From NCBI GenBank assembly GCA_039925145.1, contig JBDSZL010000050.1, forward strand, positions 1-64,000: a stretch of 64,000 nucleotides of DNA, written 5' to 3'. Shown piece after piece: positions 16,687-24,876 of the stretch. Under the pieces are notes generated by a model that did no database searches, was not told the origin of the DNA, and worked only from the letters and a program-made list of their open reading frames with translations. Source of the DNA: JBDSZL01 sp039925145. Lineage in GTDB: Bacteria > Acidobacteriota > Vicinamibacteria > Vicinamibacterales > SCN-69-37. Within the stretch, counting starts at the first letter, position 1. Every line of letters begins with the position of its first letter. The translations under genes and the position numbers were made by a program.

Positions 16687-19600
16687 ATGCCCATGCCCGT
16701 GATGTCCGCTCACCGTCGCAGATCCGGTCCCCTCCATCGGCGCCACGCACGGTTACTGATGATTGGCATCGGCAGCCTGCTTCTCGTGGCGTGGTTCGCT
16801 CGTCCCGAGCGAGCGGTCGCGCTTGGTGGGGTCCCGCAGAATGCCGCGGTCACTGGACAGCCGGTCCACGTGTTGTTTCTGGGGCAGGACCAGGAACGGC
16901 CGCACGATCCGGCCCGCATGTATCCCTATCTGGCCGCACCGCTTGCGCGAAAGGGCATTCAACTCACGTACGTGGCTACGCCGGCCGAAGCGCTCACGCC
17001 CGCGAAACTGAAGTACTACGACGCGCTGATGATCTACGGCAACCACACGACGCTGACACCCGAGCAGGAACGAGTGCTGCTCGAGTTCGTCGAAGGCGGC
17101 AAGGGGCTGGTGGCGCTACATTCGGCGTCGGCCGAGTTCACCAATTCCGAGAAGTACATCGCGCTCGTTGGCGCGCAGTTCCTCCGACATGGCACGGGTG
17201 ACTTCACCGCGGAGATCGTGCAGGCCGCCCATCCTGTGATGCAGGGTGTGAAGCCATTCAGTACCTGGGACGAGACGTACGTGCACACCAAGCACAACAC
17301 CGAGAACCGCACGGTGCTGATGGAGCGTGTGGACGCGGCCGGCCGCGAGCCCTGGACCTGGGTGCGAACGCAGGGCCGGGGGCGCGTCTTCTATACCGCA
17401 TACGGACACGACCAACGGACGTGGAGCCAGCCCGACTTCACACGGCTCGTCGAGAATGCCGTCTCGTGGGTCGTCGACGAGCCGGCCCGTCAGGCGCGTC
17501 AGCGCATGGAGATGCCCGCGGTGGTCTACCTCGACGGCTATAACGTCCCTAACTACGAGGGGCGGGATCCGGCGCCTCGGTTCCAGCTGCCGTTTTCGCC
17601 GGAGGACTCGCAGAAGTTCATCCAGGCGCCCGCAGAGTTCGACGTGCAGCTCTTTGCCAGCGAGCCAGACGTCATCAAGCCGATTGCCATGACCTGGGAC
17701 GAGCGTGGTCGACTCTGGATCATCGAGGCGCACGACTACCCGAATGAAGTGCTGATGGGCAATCCCGGCGACGACAAGATCAAGATTCTGGAAGACACCA
17801 ACAACGACGGCAAGGCCGACAAGATCACGGTGTTCGCCGATCACATCAACCTCGGCACGAGCCTCGTCTTCGCCAACGGCGGAGTGATCGTCGCCGCTGC
17901 GCCGCATTTCCTCTTTCTGAAAGACACCAACGGCGACGACAGGGCGGACGTGAAGCAGATTCTGAGCACCGGCTGGGGCACGCGCGATTCGCACGCTGGG
18001 CCGTCCAACCTGCAGTACGGTCCCGACAATTACATCTGGGGCGCCGTCGGATACTCCGGCTTCGATGGCCAGATGAACGGCAAGCGTCTGACCTTCACGC
18101 AGGGGGCCTACCGGTTCAAACCCGACGGCACCAATTTCGAGTATCTGACGCAGTCGACCAACAACACGTGGGGTCTCGGCTTCAACGAGACGTTCGATGT
18201 CTTCGGCTCGACAGCCAATGGCGACCCGAGCTGGTACATGGGGATCCCCAACCGGTACTTCGACAGTGTTCCCGCCATCGCGCAGCGGGGGCGTGGAGGG
18301 AGCAGCCCCGGCTACCAGAGCCTGGCGCAATTCACGTCCATTCACTACACGACGCCGTATATCCGCCAGGTCGATAACATGGGCTACTACACGGCCGGTG
18401 CCGGTCACATGCTGTACACGGCACGCCAGTATCCAAAGGAGTATTGGAACCGGATCGCGTTCGTCAACGAGCCGACCGTTCACGTGACTGGCCAGGTCGT
18501 CATCGAACCGCAGGGCGCCGGCTACGTGGCGAAGGACGGTTGGAATCTGCTGTCCGGAGCCGAAGAGTGGGTGGCGCCGGTGGTGTCGCAGGTCGGTCCC
18601 GACGGGGCGGTGTGGATCTCCGACTGGTACAACTTCATCGCCCAACATAACCCGACGCCAGCCGGATATGGGGTAGGCCGCGGCGCGGCCTACGAGACGT
18701 CCATGCGCGATCACTTGCGCGGCCGCATTTACCGCGTCGTGTACCGCGGAGCTCCCGCGGCGCCCAGGCGGTCCCTGTCGCGAACTGACGTGCCCGGCCT
18801 GCTGCAGGCGCTTGCCTCCGACAACATGTTCTGGAGGCTGACGGCTCAGCGTCTAATCGTCGAACGCGGTCAGAAGGACGTCGTGCCGCAGCTCATCTCG
18901 ATGGTGCGCAATCGAGCCATGGACGAGATCGGCACCAACGGCGGAGCGATGCACGCCCTGTGGACCCTGCACGGCCTCGGCGAGTTGCAGGCACCGGGCA
19001 CCGAGGCTTACCGGGCGGCAGTCGAGGCGCTCCGGCACCCGGCGGCGGGTGTCCGCAAAGCGGCCGCGATGGTGCTGCCTCATACGACCGCTGCGGCCAC
19101 GGCGCTGCTCAGTGCGGGCCTGCTGCAGGATCCCGAGCTGCATACGCGGCTTGCGGCGACGCTGGTGCTGGCCGATATGCCGGCGTCCGCGGAGGTCGCC
19201 CAGGCGATCTATAAAGCCAGTCAGCTGCCGGAGAATTACGGTGACGCCTGGCTCGGCCGGGCACTCTTCATCGCGGGCGCTCACCATCAGCAGGACTTTC
19301 TCGCCGCCTACAAAGCCGATCGCAATGCGCTGCCGTTCAGCGGGCTGTCGGTGCCGCTGCGGATGGGGGCACTCACGCCCGATTGGCGTGTCCCGCCTGT
19401 TGCCGAAGTAACGGCCGACTGGAAGGATATGCAGCTGCCGAGTAATTGGGAAGCCAAGGGGCTACCGGATTTCGATGGGCTGGTCTGGTTCACACGAACG
19501 GTCGACGTGGCGGCCGGCGCCATGCCCGAGACGCTCTCGCTGGGCCCCGTGCGTAACTCCGCAACGGTCTGGGTCAACGGCATTCCGCTCAATCCGCCCG

Positions 19601-20535
19601 GAGGCGGAGGTCGTGGCGGTGCCCCCGCCCAAGCTGCGCCGGCTGCCGCCCCAACGCCTCCGGCTGCCACTCCTGCCGCCCCGGCCACTGCGCCAGCCGC
19701 GGCTTCGCCGGCTGCGGCTGCAAGACCGGTGTTGACGCCTCGCCCGACCGTGGCGACCGCGCAGGTGGTGCTCGCCGTTCCGCCCGGCACATTCAAGCCG
19801 GGTCCGAACACGATCACCGTGAGGGTCAACAACACCTTATTCGAGGGCGGCTTCGTGGGTGCACCCGCGGACATGTACCTCCTGACGGGCCAGGCACGTA
19901 ACTCACTGGCCGGCACCTGGAAGTACCGGGTGGAGCGCTCGGCCAATACGGGCGTGCTGTACTCCAAACCAGGCGAGCTCGCGGCCCACCTCGCCTTTAC
20001 GGCCGCTGGAGGTCCCGCCAGCGCAGCGGCGGCCTCGTTGCCGGTGGTGACCGTGGTGCCTGACGTGACACTGCAGCTGGGTGTCGTGCCGAACGAGATG
20101 AAGTACGCGCAGACCCGTCTCACCGTGCAGGCCGGTCAGATGGTCGAGCTGGTTTTCCAGAACGCCGATCAGATGCAGCACAATTTCGTGCTCGGCGCGC
20201 CGGGCTCGCTGCAGATCATTGGCGCCGCCTCGGATAACATGGCCACGCAAGTTGGCGCCGCCAATGTCAGCTACGTGCCTGACATTGCGCAGGTCCTCGT
20301 GAAGACCCCCTTGGTCAATGCGGGACAGACCCTGCGCTTTCAATTCCGGGCGCCGGCACAACCTGGCGAGTACCCGTACATCTGCACATTTCCGGCGCAT
20401 TGGCGTCTGATGAATGGCGTCTTGAACGTCGTGCAGCAGGGACGGGGCGGCGGCCCTGGCCGCGGCGGGGCGGCGGCGCCGCCTGCCCCCGCGCCGGCTC
20501 CACCTGCACCCCCGGCAGGTGGGCGCGGACAGTAG
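16687..20535 (+). CDS. Membrane-anchored ThuA / PVC-type dehydrogenase propeller / HEAT / cupredoxin protein
   Basis: This 1282-residue exported protein has an N-terminal hydrophobic anchor (~23-40), then ThuA (~55-265: 'LVALHSASAEF', 'PVMQGVKPFSTWDE'). The PVC-type membrane dehydrogenase beta-propeller follows (~300-690), with calcium-loop-like DTNNDGKAD and DTNGDDRAD. HEAT-like helices span ~700-890. A galactose-binding-like domain (~905-1080, 'LPSNWEAKG', 'WVNGIPLN') is interrupted by an Ala/Pro linker. A cupredoxin closes the protein (~1125-1255) with type-1 copper ligands H1165, C1233, H1238 and M1242 (ICTFPAHW). C1233 is the only cysteine, so the c-haem domain common in this family is absent. 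The Gly/Pro tail is low complexity. Confidence 0.85.
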   Translation: MPMPVMSAHRRRSGPLHRRHARLLMIGIGSLLLVAWFARPERAVALGGVPQNAAVTGQPVHVLFLGQDQERPHDPARMYPYLAAPLARKGIQLTYVATPAEALTPAKLKYYDALMIYGNHTTLTPEQERVLLEFVEGGKGLVALHSASAEFTNSEKYIALVGAQFLRHGTGDFTAEIVQAAHPVMQGVKPFSTWDETYVHTKHNTENRTVLMERVDAAGREPWTWVRTQGRGRVFYTAYGHDQRTWSQPDFTRLVENAVSWVVDEPARQARQRMEMPAVVYLDGYNVPNYEGRDPAPRFQLPFSPEDSQKFIQAPAEFDVQLFASEPDVIKPIAMTWDERGRLWIIEAHDYPNEVLMGNPGDDKIKILEDTNNDGKADKITVFADHINLGTSLVFANGGVIVAAAPHFLFLKDTNGDDRADVKQILSTGWGTRDSHAGPSNLQYGPDNYIWGAVGYSGFDGQMNGKRLTFTQGAYRFKPDGTNFEYLTQSTNNTWGLGFNETFDVFGSTANGDPSWYMGIPNRYFDSVPAIAQRGRGGSSPGYQSLAQFTSIHYTTPYIRQVDNMGYYTAGAGHMLYTARQYPKEYWNRIAFVNEPTVHVTGQVVIEPQGAGYVAKDGWNLLSGAEEWVAPVVSQVGPDGAVWISDWYNFIAQHNPTPAGYGVGRGAAYETSMRDHLRGRIYRVVYRGAPAAPRRSLSRTDVPGLLQALASDNMFWRLTAQRLIVERGQKDVVPQLISMVRNRAMDEIGTNGGAMHALWTLHGLGELQAPGTEAYRAAVEALRHPAAGVRKAAAMVLPHTTAAATALLSAGLLQDPELHTRLAATLVLADMPASAEVAQAIYKASQLPENYGDAWLGRALFIAGAHHQQDFLAAYKADRNALPFSGLSVPLRMGALTPDWRVPPVAEVTADWKDMQLPSNWEAKGLPDFDGLVWFTRTVDVAAGAMPETLSLGPVRNSATVWVNGIPLNPPGGGGRGGAPAQAAPAAAPTPPAATPAAPATAPAAASPAAAARPVLTPRPTVATAQVVLAVPPGTFKPGPNTITVRVNNTLFEGGFVGAPADMYLLTGQARNSLAGTWKYRVERSANTGVLYSKPGELAAHLAFTAAGGPASAAAASLPVVTVVPDVTLQLGVVPNEMKYAQTRLTVQAGQMVELVFQNADQMQHNFVLGAPGSLQIIGAASDNMATQVGAANVSYVPDIAQVLVKTPLVNAGQTLRFQFRAPAQPGEYPYICTFPAHWRLMNGVLNVVQQGRGGGPGRGGAAAPPAPAPAPPAPPAGGRGQ

Positions 20536-20550
20536 CGGGAAACGCTGTCC

Positions 20551-20576
20551 CGAGGTGGGACGCGCGTCTCACCTCG
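20551..20576 (+). terminator. Hairpin after the ThuA/cupredoxin gene
   Basis: CGAGGTG and CACCTCG (7 bp) enclose a self-complementary GGACGCGCGTCT core, which lengthens the stem to ~11 bp with one G-U pair. It begins 16 nt after the stop. No clear T-run follows. Confidence 0.4.
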
Positions 20577-20657
20577 TGCGTTTGCCTGCCTGCACAGCGG
20601 TCGCGATAGGTCACAATCGAAGGTGGCACCGGCTCCACGTCGCTGCCACCTTCACGC

Positions 20658-21542
20658 ATGATGACTACCGCTCGCCGCGATCTCCCGGTCACACAGACGA
20701 TCAACGGCGAGCGCATCGTCCTGCTCGGTTGGTCGCGGGCCATCCTGCTCCAGCTGGCGCACCCGCTCGTGGCGGCCGCGGTGGCCGAACACAGCAGCTT
20801 CAGAAGTGGCCAGTTCGCTCCGTTGCGGCGTCTCGGGCATACCGTTCGGGCGATGTTAGCCATCACGTTTGGCGACAGCGTCTCGCGGAGCGCGGCGATT
20901 CATGCCATTCAATCCATTCATCGGCGCGTGCATGGCGCGCTGACGACCTCTGTTGGTCCGTGGCCGATTGGCACGCCGTATTCAGCCGAGGACCCCGCAC
21001 TGCTGCTGTGGGTCCATCTCACGCTGGTTCAATCGATGGTCATTACCTATGAGTCCATCGTCTCGCCGCTCACGGACGCGCAACGGGATGCCTACTGCGC
21101 AGAAACGGCTGGGACGGCCGTCGAGCTCGGTGTGGATGCGGCGGCCGTGCCGTGCCGCTGGAGTGAACTCGAAGATGGGTTGCAGCGCAGCTATGCGTCG
21201 GGCGAGATCTGCGTCGGCGCAGAAGCGCGCCATCTCGCCGCCACGATTCTGTCGCCGCCGCTGGGCTGGTGGGCGTGGCCGGGTCTTGCGCTGAACCGGA
21301 TCATCACCCTCGGGCTCCTGCCGTCTGACGTGCGCAGCCAGTACGGGCTCGAGTGGGACGAGGCCCATGATCGGTCGTTCAGACGATGCTGCGGCGCGCT
21401 TGCTCGCGGTAGAAAGGCCGCACCGGCAGCGCTGGCGCTGTGGCGTGATTACCGTCGTCTTGTGAAACACGATGTCGTGGCCGCACCGGCCGGGGCCATG
21501 AACGGCCCGCGCGGGGAACCCCGGGGGCGTATACTGCCTTAG
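20658..21542 (+). CDS. MpaB/latex-clearing family oxygenase (DUF2236)
   Basis: This 294-residue protein belongs to the DUF2236 family (rubber oxygenase Lcp, mycophenolic-acid enzyme MpaB), which binds b-type haem. The N-terminal signature 'GERIVLLGWSRAILLQLAHPLVAAAVAEHS' is seen in pieces, with conserved H and R residues. The middle holds 'LLLWVHLTLVQSMVITYE' with its conserved His, and the C-terminal part is less conserved. There is no signal peptide. ATG-ATG doublets make the start ambiguous by one codon, and no strong ribosome site is visible. The substrate is unknown; many family members are unassigned oxygenases. Confidence 0.83.
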   Translation: MMTTARRDLPVTQTINGERIVLLGWSRAILLQLAHPLVAAAVAEHSSFRSGQFAPLRRLGHTVRAMLAITFGDSVSRSAAIHAIQSIHRRVHGALTTSVGPWPIGTPYSAEDPALLLWVHLTLVQSMVITYESIVSPLTDAQRDAYCAETAGTAVELGVDAAAVPCRWSELEDGLQRSYASGEICVGAEARHLAATILSPPLGWWAWPGLALNRIITLGLLPSDVRSQYGLEWDEAHDRSFRRCCGALARGRKAAPAALALWRDYRRLVKHDVVAAPAGAMNGPRGEPRGRILP

Positions 21543-21644
21543 CCGCTTTCCTGAGTTCTGGGGCGCTCTGCCGTCAGCCCTCACCAAAGCTTTTCTCCGG
21601 TCGAGCGTCTCCTTAGCGGCGACCGCCGGTCAGGCGAGGTAGCA

Positions 21645-21839
21645 GTGGTTCATCGTCCTATCGAGATCAACGCGTTTGAATTCGTGGTGTTGTCGTCGCT
21701 TCGTGCAGCGCAGCTCATGCGCGGCTGCACGCCGCGCGTCGAGAGCCGTCCGAAGAAGACCGTGACGGCCCAGTTAGAAGTCGCTGCGGGCAAGGTCCTG
21801 CGCGCGCGAGCGGCAGACGGCACGCCAATCGTCGGGTAG
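21645..21839 (+). CDS. rpoZ: DNA-directed RNA polymerase subunit omega
   Basis: This 64-residue protein resembles RNA polymerase omega. 'INAFEFVVLSSLRAAQLMRGCTPRV' fits the conserved helix that contacts beta', and 'AQLEVAAGKVLR' fits the C-terminal element. It starts with GTG, preceded by AGGCGAGG at 5-nt spacing. Omega assists beta' folding and core assembly. The gene stands alone here, not beside gmk or spoT as in many bacteria. A TATACT hexamer ~110 nt upstream could be a -10 box, but I see no -35. Two hairpins follow the stop. Confidence 0.78.
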   Translation: MVHRPIEINAFEFVVLSSLRAAQLMRGCTPRVESRPKKTVTAQLEVAAGKVLRARAADGTPIVG

Positions 21840-21856
21840 ATCGAGAAAATCAATAG

Positions 21857-21902
21857 AGGGTGCTTGAAGGGCAGTTGCACCCTGGCGGAATGGGCCGCCA
21901 GG
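21857..21902. terminator. Tandem hairpins between rpoZ and a convergent gene
   Basis: AGGGTGC/GCACCCT (21857-21883) is followed by CCTGGCGG-AATGGG-CCGCCAGG (21881-21902). They share the CCT, so only one can form fully at a time. Their position between convergent genes fits a bidirectional terminator. Confidence 0.5.
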
Positions 21903-21930
21903 GCCGGTGAAGATTCAGCGGAACGCGGTG

Positions 21931-22161
21931 TCAGTCGGCCGCGGGTGTGGGTGCGGCGGCGACGACCTTCTTCTTGCGGCCCTTCGCGGGCTTGTTCGGT
22001 GCTGGCTCGTCGCTCTTGCTGAGCGTCACCATGTCGGTGATGAACACGCGGCGGCCGTGGTTGTCGAATTCGATGATGGTGTAGCGCTCGTCCGACGAGG
22101 TGACTGTGCCGGTGCCGTAGTTAGCCTGGCTGACACGATTGCCTTTGGCAAAGAGTTTCAC
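21931..22161 (-). CDS. Small conserved protein, beta-rich with basic tail
   Basis: This 76-residue protein begins with GTG, with GAGGAG 7 nt upstream. Residues 1-50 alternate in a pattern of short beta strands (RVSQANYGTGTVTSSDERY, then TIIEFDNHGRRVF), like a small Tudor/KOW-type barrel. The last ~25 residues are Lys/Ala/Pro-rich. I do not recognise a named family with certainty. It lies 101 bp downstream of the RRM gene on the same strand, with two hairpins in the gap, so it may be part of the same transcript and share an RNA- or ribosome-related role. Confidence 0.65.
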   Translation of the reverse strand: MKLFAKGNRVSQANYGTGTVTSSDERYTIIEFDNHGRRVFITDMVTLSKSDEPAPNKPAKGRKKKVVAAAPTPAAD

Positions 22162-22182
22162 GGAGTTTCTCCTCAGACCGTC

Positions 22183-22244
22183 GCACGCAACGGGTGCGTG
22201 CCTGACGTATCACCGGCCGGGACCGGCCCTAAGGGCCGATCCCG
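22183..22244 (-). promoter_or_regulatory. Two hairpins between the RRM gene and the small downstream gene
   Basis: On the transcript, CGGGATCGGCCC-TTA-GGGCCGGTCCCG (22244-22218, one mismatch in 12 bp) is followed by GCACGCA-CCCGT-TGCGTGC (22201-22183). Neither has a U-run. They could attenuate or process the message before the small gene. Confidence 0.4.
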
Positions 22245-22262
22245 ACGGTGGGTAACTGATGT

Positions 22263-22628
22263 CTACCAGCGTGGCTCGCGCCGACGACCGCCAAAGCCCC
22301 CGCCGCCGCCTGCTCCGCCGCCACCGCTGCTCCGACGCGGCGCGCCGAACGACCGGTCACCGCCGCCAGCGCCCCTGGGCTCCTGCGGACGCGCTTCGTT
22401 CACGGTCAGACGACGGCCTTCGAGCTCGGCTTCATGAAAACGCTCGATGGCGGCACGCGCGCCGTCTTCGGTCTCCATTTCGACGAACGCGAAACCGCGC
22501 GACTGTCCCGTGGCGCGGTCGCGCACCAGGTTGACCGACTGGACGGGGCCGGCCTCGGCAAACAGGGCTTCGATGGTGCGTTCCTCAGTTGAGAACGCCA
22601 GGTTGCCGACATACAATTTCAGATTCAT
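22263..22628 (-). CDS. RRM-domain RNA-binding protein with Gly-rich tail (paralogue 1)
   Basis: This 121-residue protein has one RNA recognition motif (~1-80). RNP2 is KLYVGNLAF and RNP1 is SRGFAFVEM. A Gly/Arg/Ser tail ends in GRRREPRW. It resembles cyanobacterial and proteobacterial cold- or stress-linked RRM proteins that bind mRNA. The start is fixed by AGAGGGA just before ATG 22628; the frame is open further but runs into leader sequence. A promoter (22797-22826) predicts a leader of ~160 nt whose sequence is shared with the second RRM gene at 28512. Confidence 0.92.
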   Translation of the reverse strand: MNLKLYVGNLAFSTEERTIEALFAEAGPVQSVNLVRDRATGQSRGFAFVEMETEDGARAAIERFHEAELEGRRLTVNEARPQEPRGAGGGDRSFGAPRRSSGGGGAGGGGGFGGRRREPRW

Positions 22629-22688
22629 TATCCCTCTTCTCATCCGCGTACCGCGGACGTGCCGCTCCAACGCGGCAGCTACGTGACT

Positions 22689-22759
22689 TAGCCGGTGGAC
22701 CATCCACCCGAAAACTGCTGCAGGGCAAGAGGGAAACGAGAAACGGACTCGGTCGTCTC
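22689..22759 (-). promoter_or_regulatory. Conserved leader element of RRM gene 1
   Basis: This 71-bp block matches 28973-29038 upstream of the other RRM gene, with gaps. Shared features in transcript order are GAGACGACC, a GCAGCAGTT-like box and the hairpin GGTGGA-TGG-TCCACC. The hairpin is at 22694-22708. A cis-acting RNA control site is inferred. Confidence 0.55.
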
Positions 22760-22796
22760 AGGACGTGTCAGCGGCAGGCTAGCTCAAACAGGATCT

Positions 22797-22826
22797 AGCA
22801 TACCGTTTTGGCAGGATTCTTAGCAA
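22797..22826 (-). promoter_or_regulatory. Promoter of RRM gene 1
   Basis: On the minus strand TTGCTA (22826-22821), 18 bp and TATGCT (22802-22797) precede a leader of ~162 nt. The -10 hexamer is identical to that of RRM gene 2. Confidence 0.5.
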
Positions 22827-22904
22827 CCGGCGTGAATAATGGTCTACCATGCCTAGTTCCCGCCGGCCATGCCGTTCGGCAGGGACGTCAGTCGCGGAGG
22901 ACAC

Positions 22905-23144
22905 GTGCAGAAGTCTCGTCCCACCCAGAACAAGCGCGCGCGTGAACGCGCGCGGCAGGAGAAGCAGCAGCAGAAGGCCGCTCGCCGTCTCGAGAACAAG
23001 AGCCGCAAACCGTCGACGCCCGGCGACTTGTCGGGAGAGGACCCCGATATTGCCGGGATCGTGCCGGGGCCACAGCCCTCGCCCTGGGGCGACGATGACG
23101 TAATCGAGGAGGCTGAGGAGGCTGAAGAGGCGGAGGAGAAATAG
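22905..23144 (+). CDS. Small charged protein, function unknown
   Basis: This 79-residue protein starts at GTG 22905, with GGAGG 4 nt upstream. The N-terminal half is a strongly basic Arg/Lys/Gln-rich helix (QNKRARERARQEKQQQKAAR). A Pro-rich middle (GIVPGPQPSPWG) and a short acidic tail of repeated EEAEE follow. I recall similar short proteins in Acidobacteriota, often annotated hypothetical. The charge pattern fits a nucleic-acid- or ribosome-associated peptide, but no motif proves it. It is divergent from the RRM gene and 112 bp upstream of the radical SAM gene. Confidence 0.6.
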   Translation: MQKSRPTQNKRARERARQEKQQQKAARRLENKSRKPSTPGDLSGEDPDIAGIVPGPQPSPWGDDDVIEEAEEAEEAEEK

Positions 23145-23256
23145 GCCGGCACGGGAAAGCAGGTTATAGTCTTCTTGCCATCTACCTCAATGCGCGTGAA
23201 TTCGGGCCGCCCGATGCACGGCTGAGATTGCTTTTCCTTCAAGGACCTGCAGCGGA

Positions 23257-24768
23257 ATGACACCAACTGTTCACCTGATCAACCCCAGCCACGTGACATT
23301 CGGTGTCGCGGTCATTACTCCCCGTTGGCTCTACGTCCTCGCCGCTGCCACTGGAACCGAGTGGGGCGACCCCAAGCTCTGCGATGAATGCCTCGAGCAG
23401 TTCGATCTCGACTCGGTCAAGGCCGGCGACGTCGTCGGCATCGGCATCCACACCGGCAATGCGCGTCGCGGGTACGAGCTCGGGCGCGAAGTACGGGCAC
23501 GTGGCGCATGGGTGGTCTTTGGTGGCATTCACGCCACGCTGTTTCCCGAGGAAGTACTCGAGTTCGGGAGTGCCCACACCGTGGTCAAGGGCGACGGCGA
23601 TCTGGTGTGGCAAGGCGTCGTGCGCGATTGCGTTGCAGGCACACCCAAGACCATTTATGACGGTGGGCGCGTTGCGGGCGAGGCATTTCAGGTGGCCCGG
23701 TGGGATCTGCTGCCGCCCAACAGCTACATGTGGGCGTCGGTGCAGACCGTTCGCGGTTGCCCGAAGCACTGCTCGTTCTGCTCCGTCTGGCGCACCGACG
23801 GCCAGCAGCCGCGCAATCGCCAGGTGGAAGCGATCATCGGTGAAATCGTGGAACTGCGCCGTCGCGGGTTCCGGTTCGTGGCGCTCGCCGACGACAACTT
23901 CTATCCGGTGCCCCTGAGCGATCTGGCTGCCGCACGCCGCCGCGCCGATCCGGCCCGCCTGCACGAGCTCGAAGCCATTCGTCAGCAGCGCTTCGATCTG
24001 ATGAAGCAGCTCGAGCGTCTGCCGAGCGACATGATCTTCTTCACCCAGATCACGATGGAAGCGGCCGAGGATCCCGAATTTCTCGACGCCATGCGCCGCG
24101 CCCGCATCAAAGGTGCGCTCGTGGGCGTCGAGGCCGTCACCGCCGAGGGACTGAAAGACGTCTATAAGGGCTTCAACCTTCACGGCGATGAGCTGATCGC
24201 GCGCCTCAAGGAATTCCGCGCGCACGGCGTGCATATTCTGGGCTCGTTCATCTTCGGGCTGCCGAGCGACCGCAGCAGCACGTTCGACGCCACACTCGAC
24301 CTGGCCCAGAAGGCCGACCTGACGTTTGCCCAGTTCGTCCTGCTGACACCGTTCCCCGGAACGGTGGACTTCGAGAAGTGGGCCAAGGAACAGGTGAATC
24401 CGCTGAAGGTCAGTGGCGTGCCCATCACGCAGCACTGGATGATTCCCGAGAACGAGCGGCCGAAGATCTATGTGCCGCATCCGACCATGTCATCGGAGGA
24501 GATCCGGTGGCGCACGCAGTCGGTGTGGGATCAGTTCTATAGCTGGCGCAGCGTCTGGGTGCGCTCGCGTACCGTCCCATCACTCAAGGGCCGAGTGATG
24601 TTCATGATGATCTCCAAGCTGTACCGCCAGATGTACGCCAACACCGGCATCGCCGCCGACAGCGCGCGCGTGAATCGCTCGGCGAAACGCGCCCGTCTGA
24701 TCGGACGCGCGGTGCGGCGTCTGTTCATGGCGCGACCGATGCCCGATCTCGTTGTCCCGGAAATGTAA
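23257..24768 (+). CDS. B12-binding-domain radical SAM protein
   Basis: This 503-residue protein has an N-terminal cobalamin-binding-like Rossmann domain (~1-130, 'VVGIGIHTGNARRGYEL', 'VVFGGIHATLFPEE'). A radical SAM barrel follows, with the 4Fe-4S motif RGCPKHCSFC (C168, C172, C175). The pattern is that of class B radical SAM methylases and related enzymes such as the hopanoid enzymes HpnP/HpnR, but the substrate cannot be assigned. The C-terminal ~100 residues contain a basic helix that may touch the membrane. AGCGGA precedes the ATG. It is probably monocistronic; a TTATAGT element lies ~90 nt upstream. Confidence 0.9.
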   Translation: MTPTVHLINPSHVTFGVAVITPRWLYVLAAATGTEWGDPKLCDECLEQFDLDSVKAGDVVGIGIHTGNARRGYELGREVRARGAWVVFGGIHATLFPEEVLEFGSAHTVVKGDGDLVWQGVVRDCVAGTPKTIYDGGRVAGEAFQVARWDLLPPNSYMWASVQTVRGCPKHCSFCSVWRTDGQQPRNRQVEAIIGEIVELRRRGFRFVALADDNFYPVPLSDLAAARRRADPARLHELEAIRQQRFDLMKQLERLPSDMIFFTQITMEAAEDPEFLDAMRRARIKGALVGVEAVTAEGLKDVYKGFNLHGDELIARLKEFRAHGVHILGSFIFGLPSDRSSTFDATLDLAQKADLTFAQFVLLTPFPGTVDFEKWAKEQVNPLKVSGVPITQHWMIPENERPKIYVPHPTMSSEEIRWRTQSVWDQFYSWRSVWVRSRTVPSLKGRVMFMMISKLYRQMYANTGIAADSARVNRSAKRARLIGRAVRRLFMARPMPDLVVPEM

Positions 24769-24772
24769 CCGA

Positions 24773-24787
24773 ACCGGCCCGGCCGGT
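24773..24787. terminator. GC-rich hairpin after the radical SAM gene
   Basis: ACCGG-CCCGG-CCGGT is a symmetrical 15-nt palindrome 4 nt after the stop, between convergent genes. It is short and has no T-run. Confidence 0.35.
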
Positions 24788-24876
24788 CGCATGTGGGATT
24801 CGCGCGCCTGAGGGCACGCCTCGCGCCGTAACTTCCAACAGGTCTCTGTCGGCTGAAGCTGTGAGTGTGCGACTAC

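Noticed and set aside
17116..18714. 532-codon minus-strand frame inside the ThuA/cupredoxin gene
   Set aside because: It lies wholly within a multi-domain gene whose motifs are intact, so it is a shadow of codon bias.
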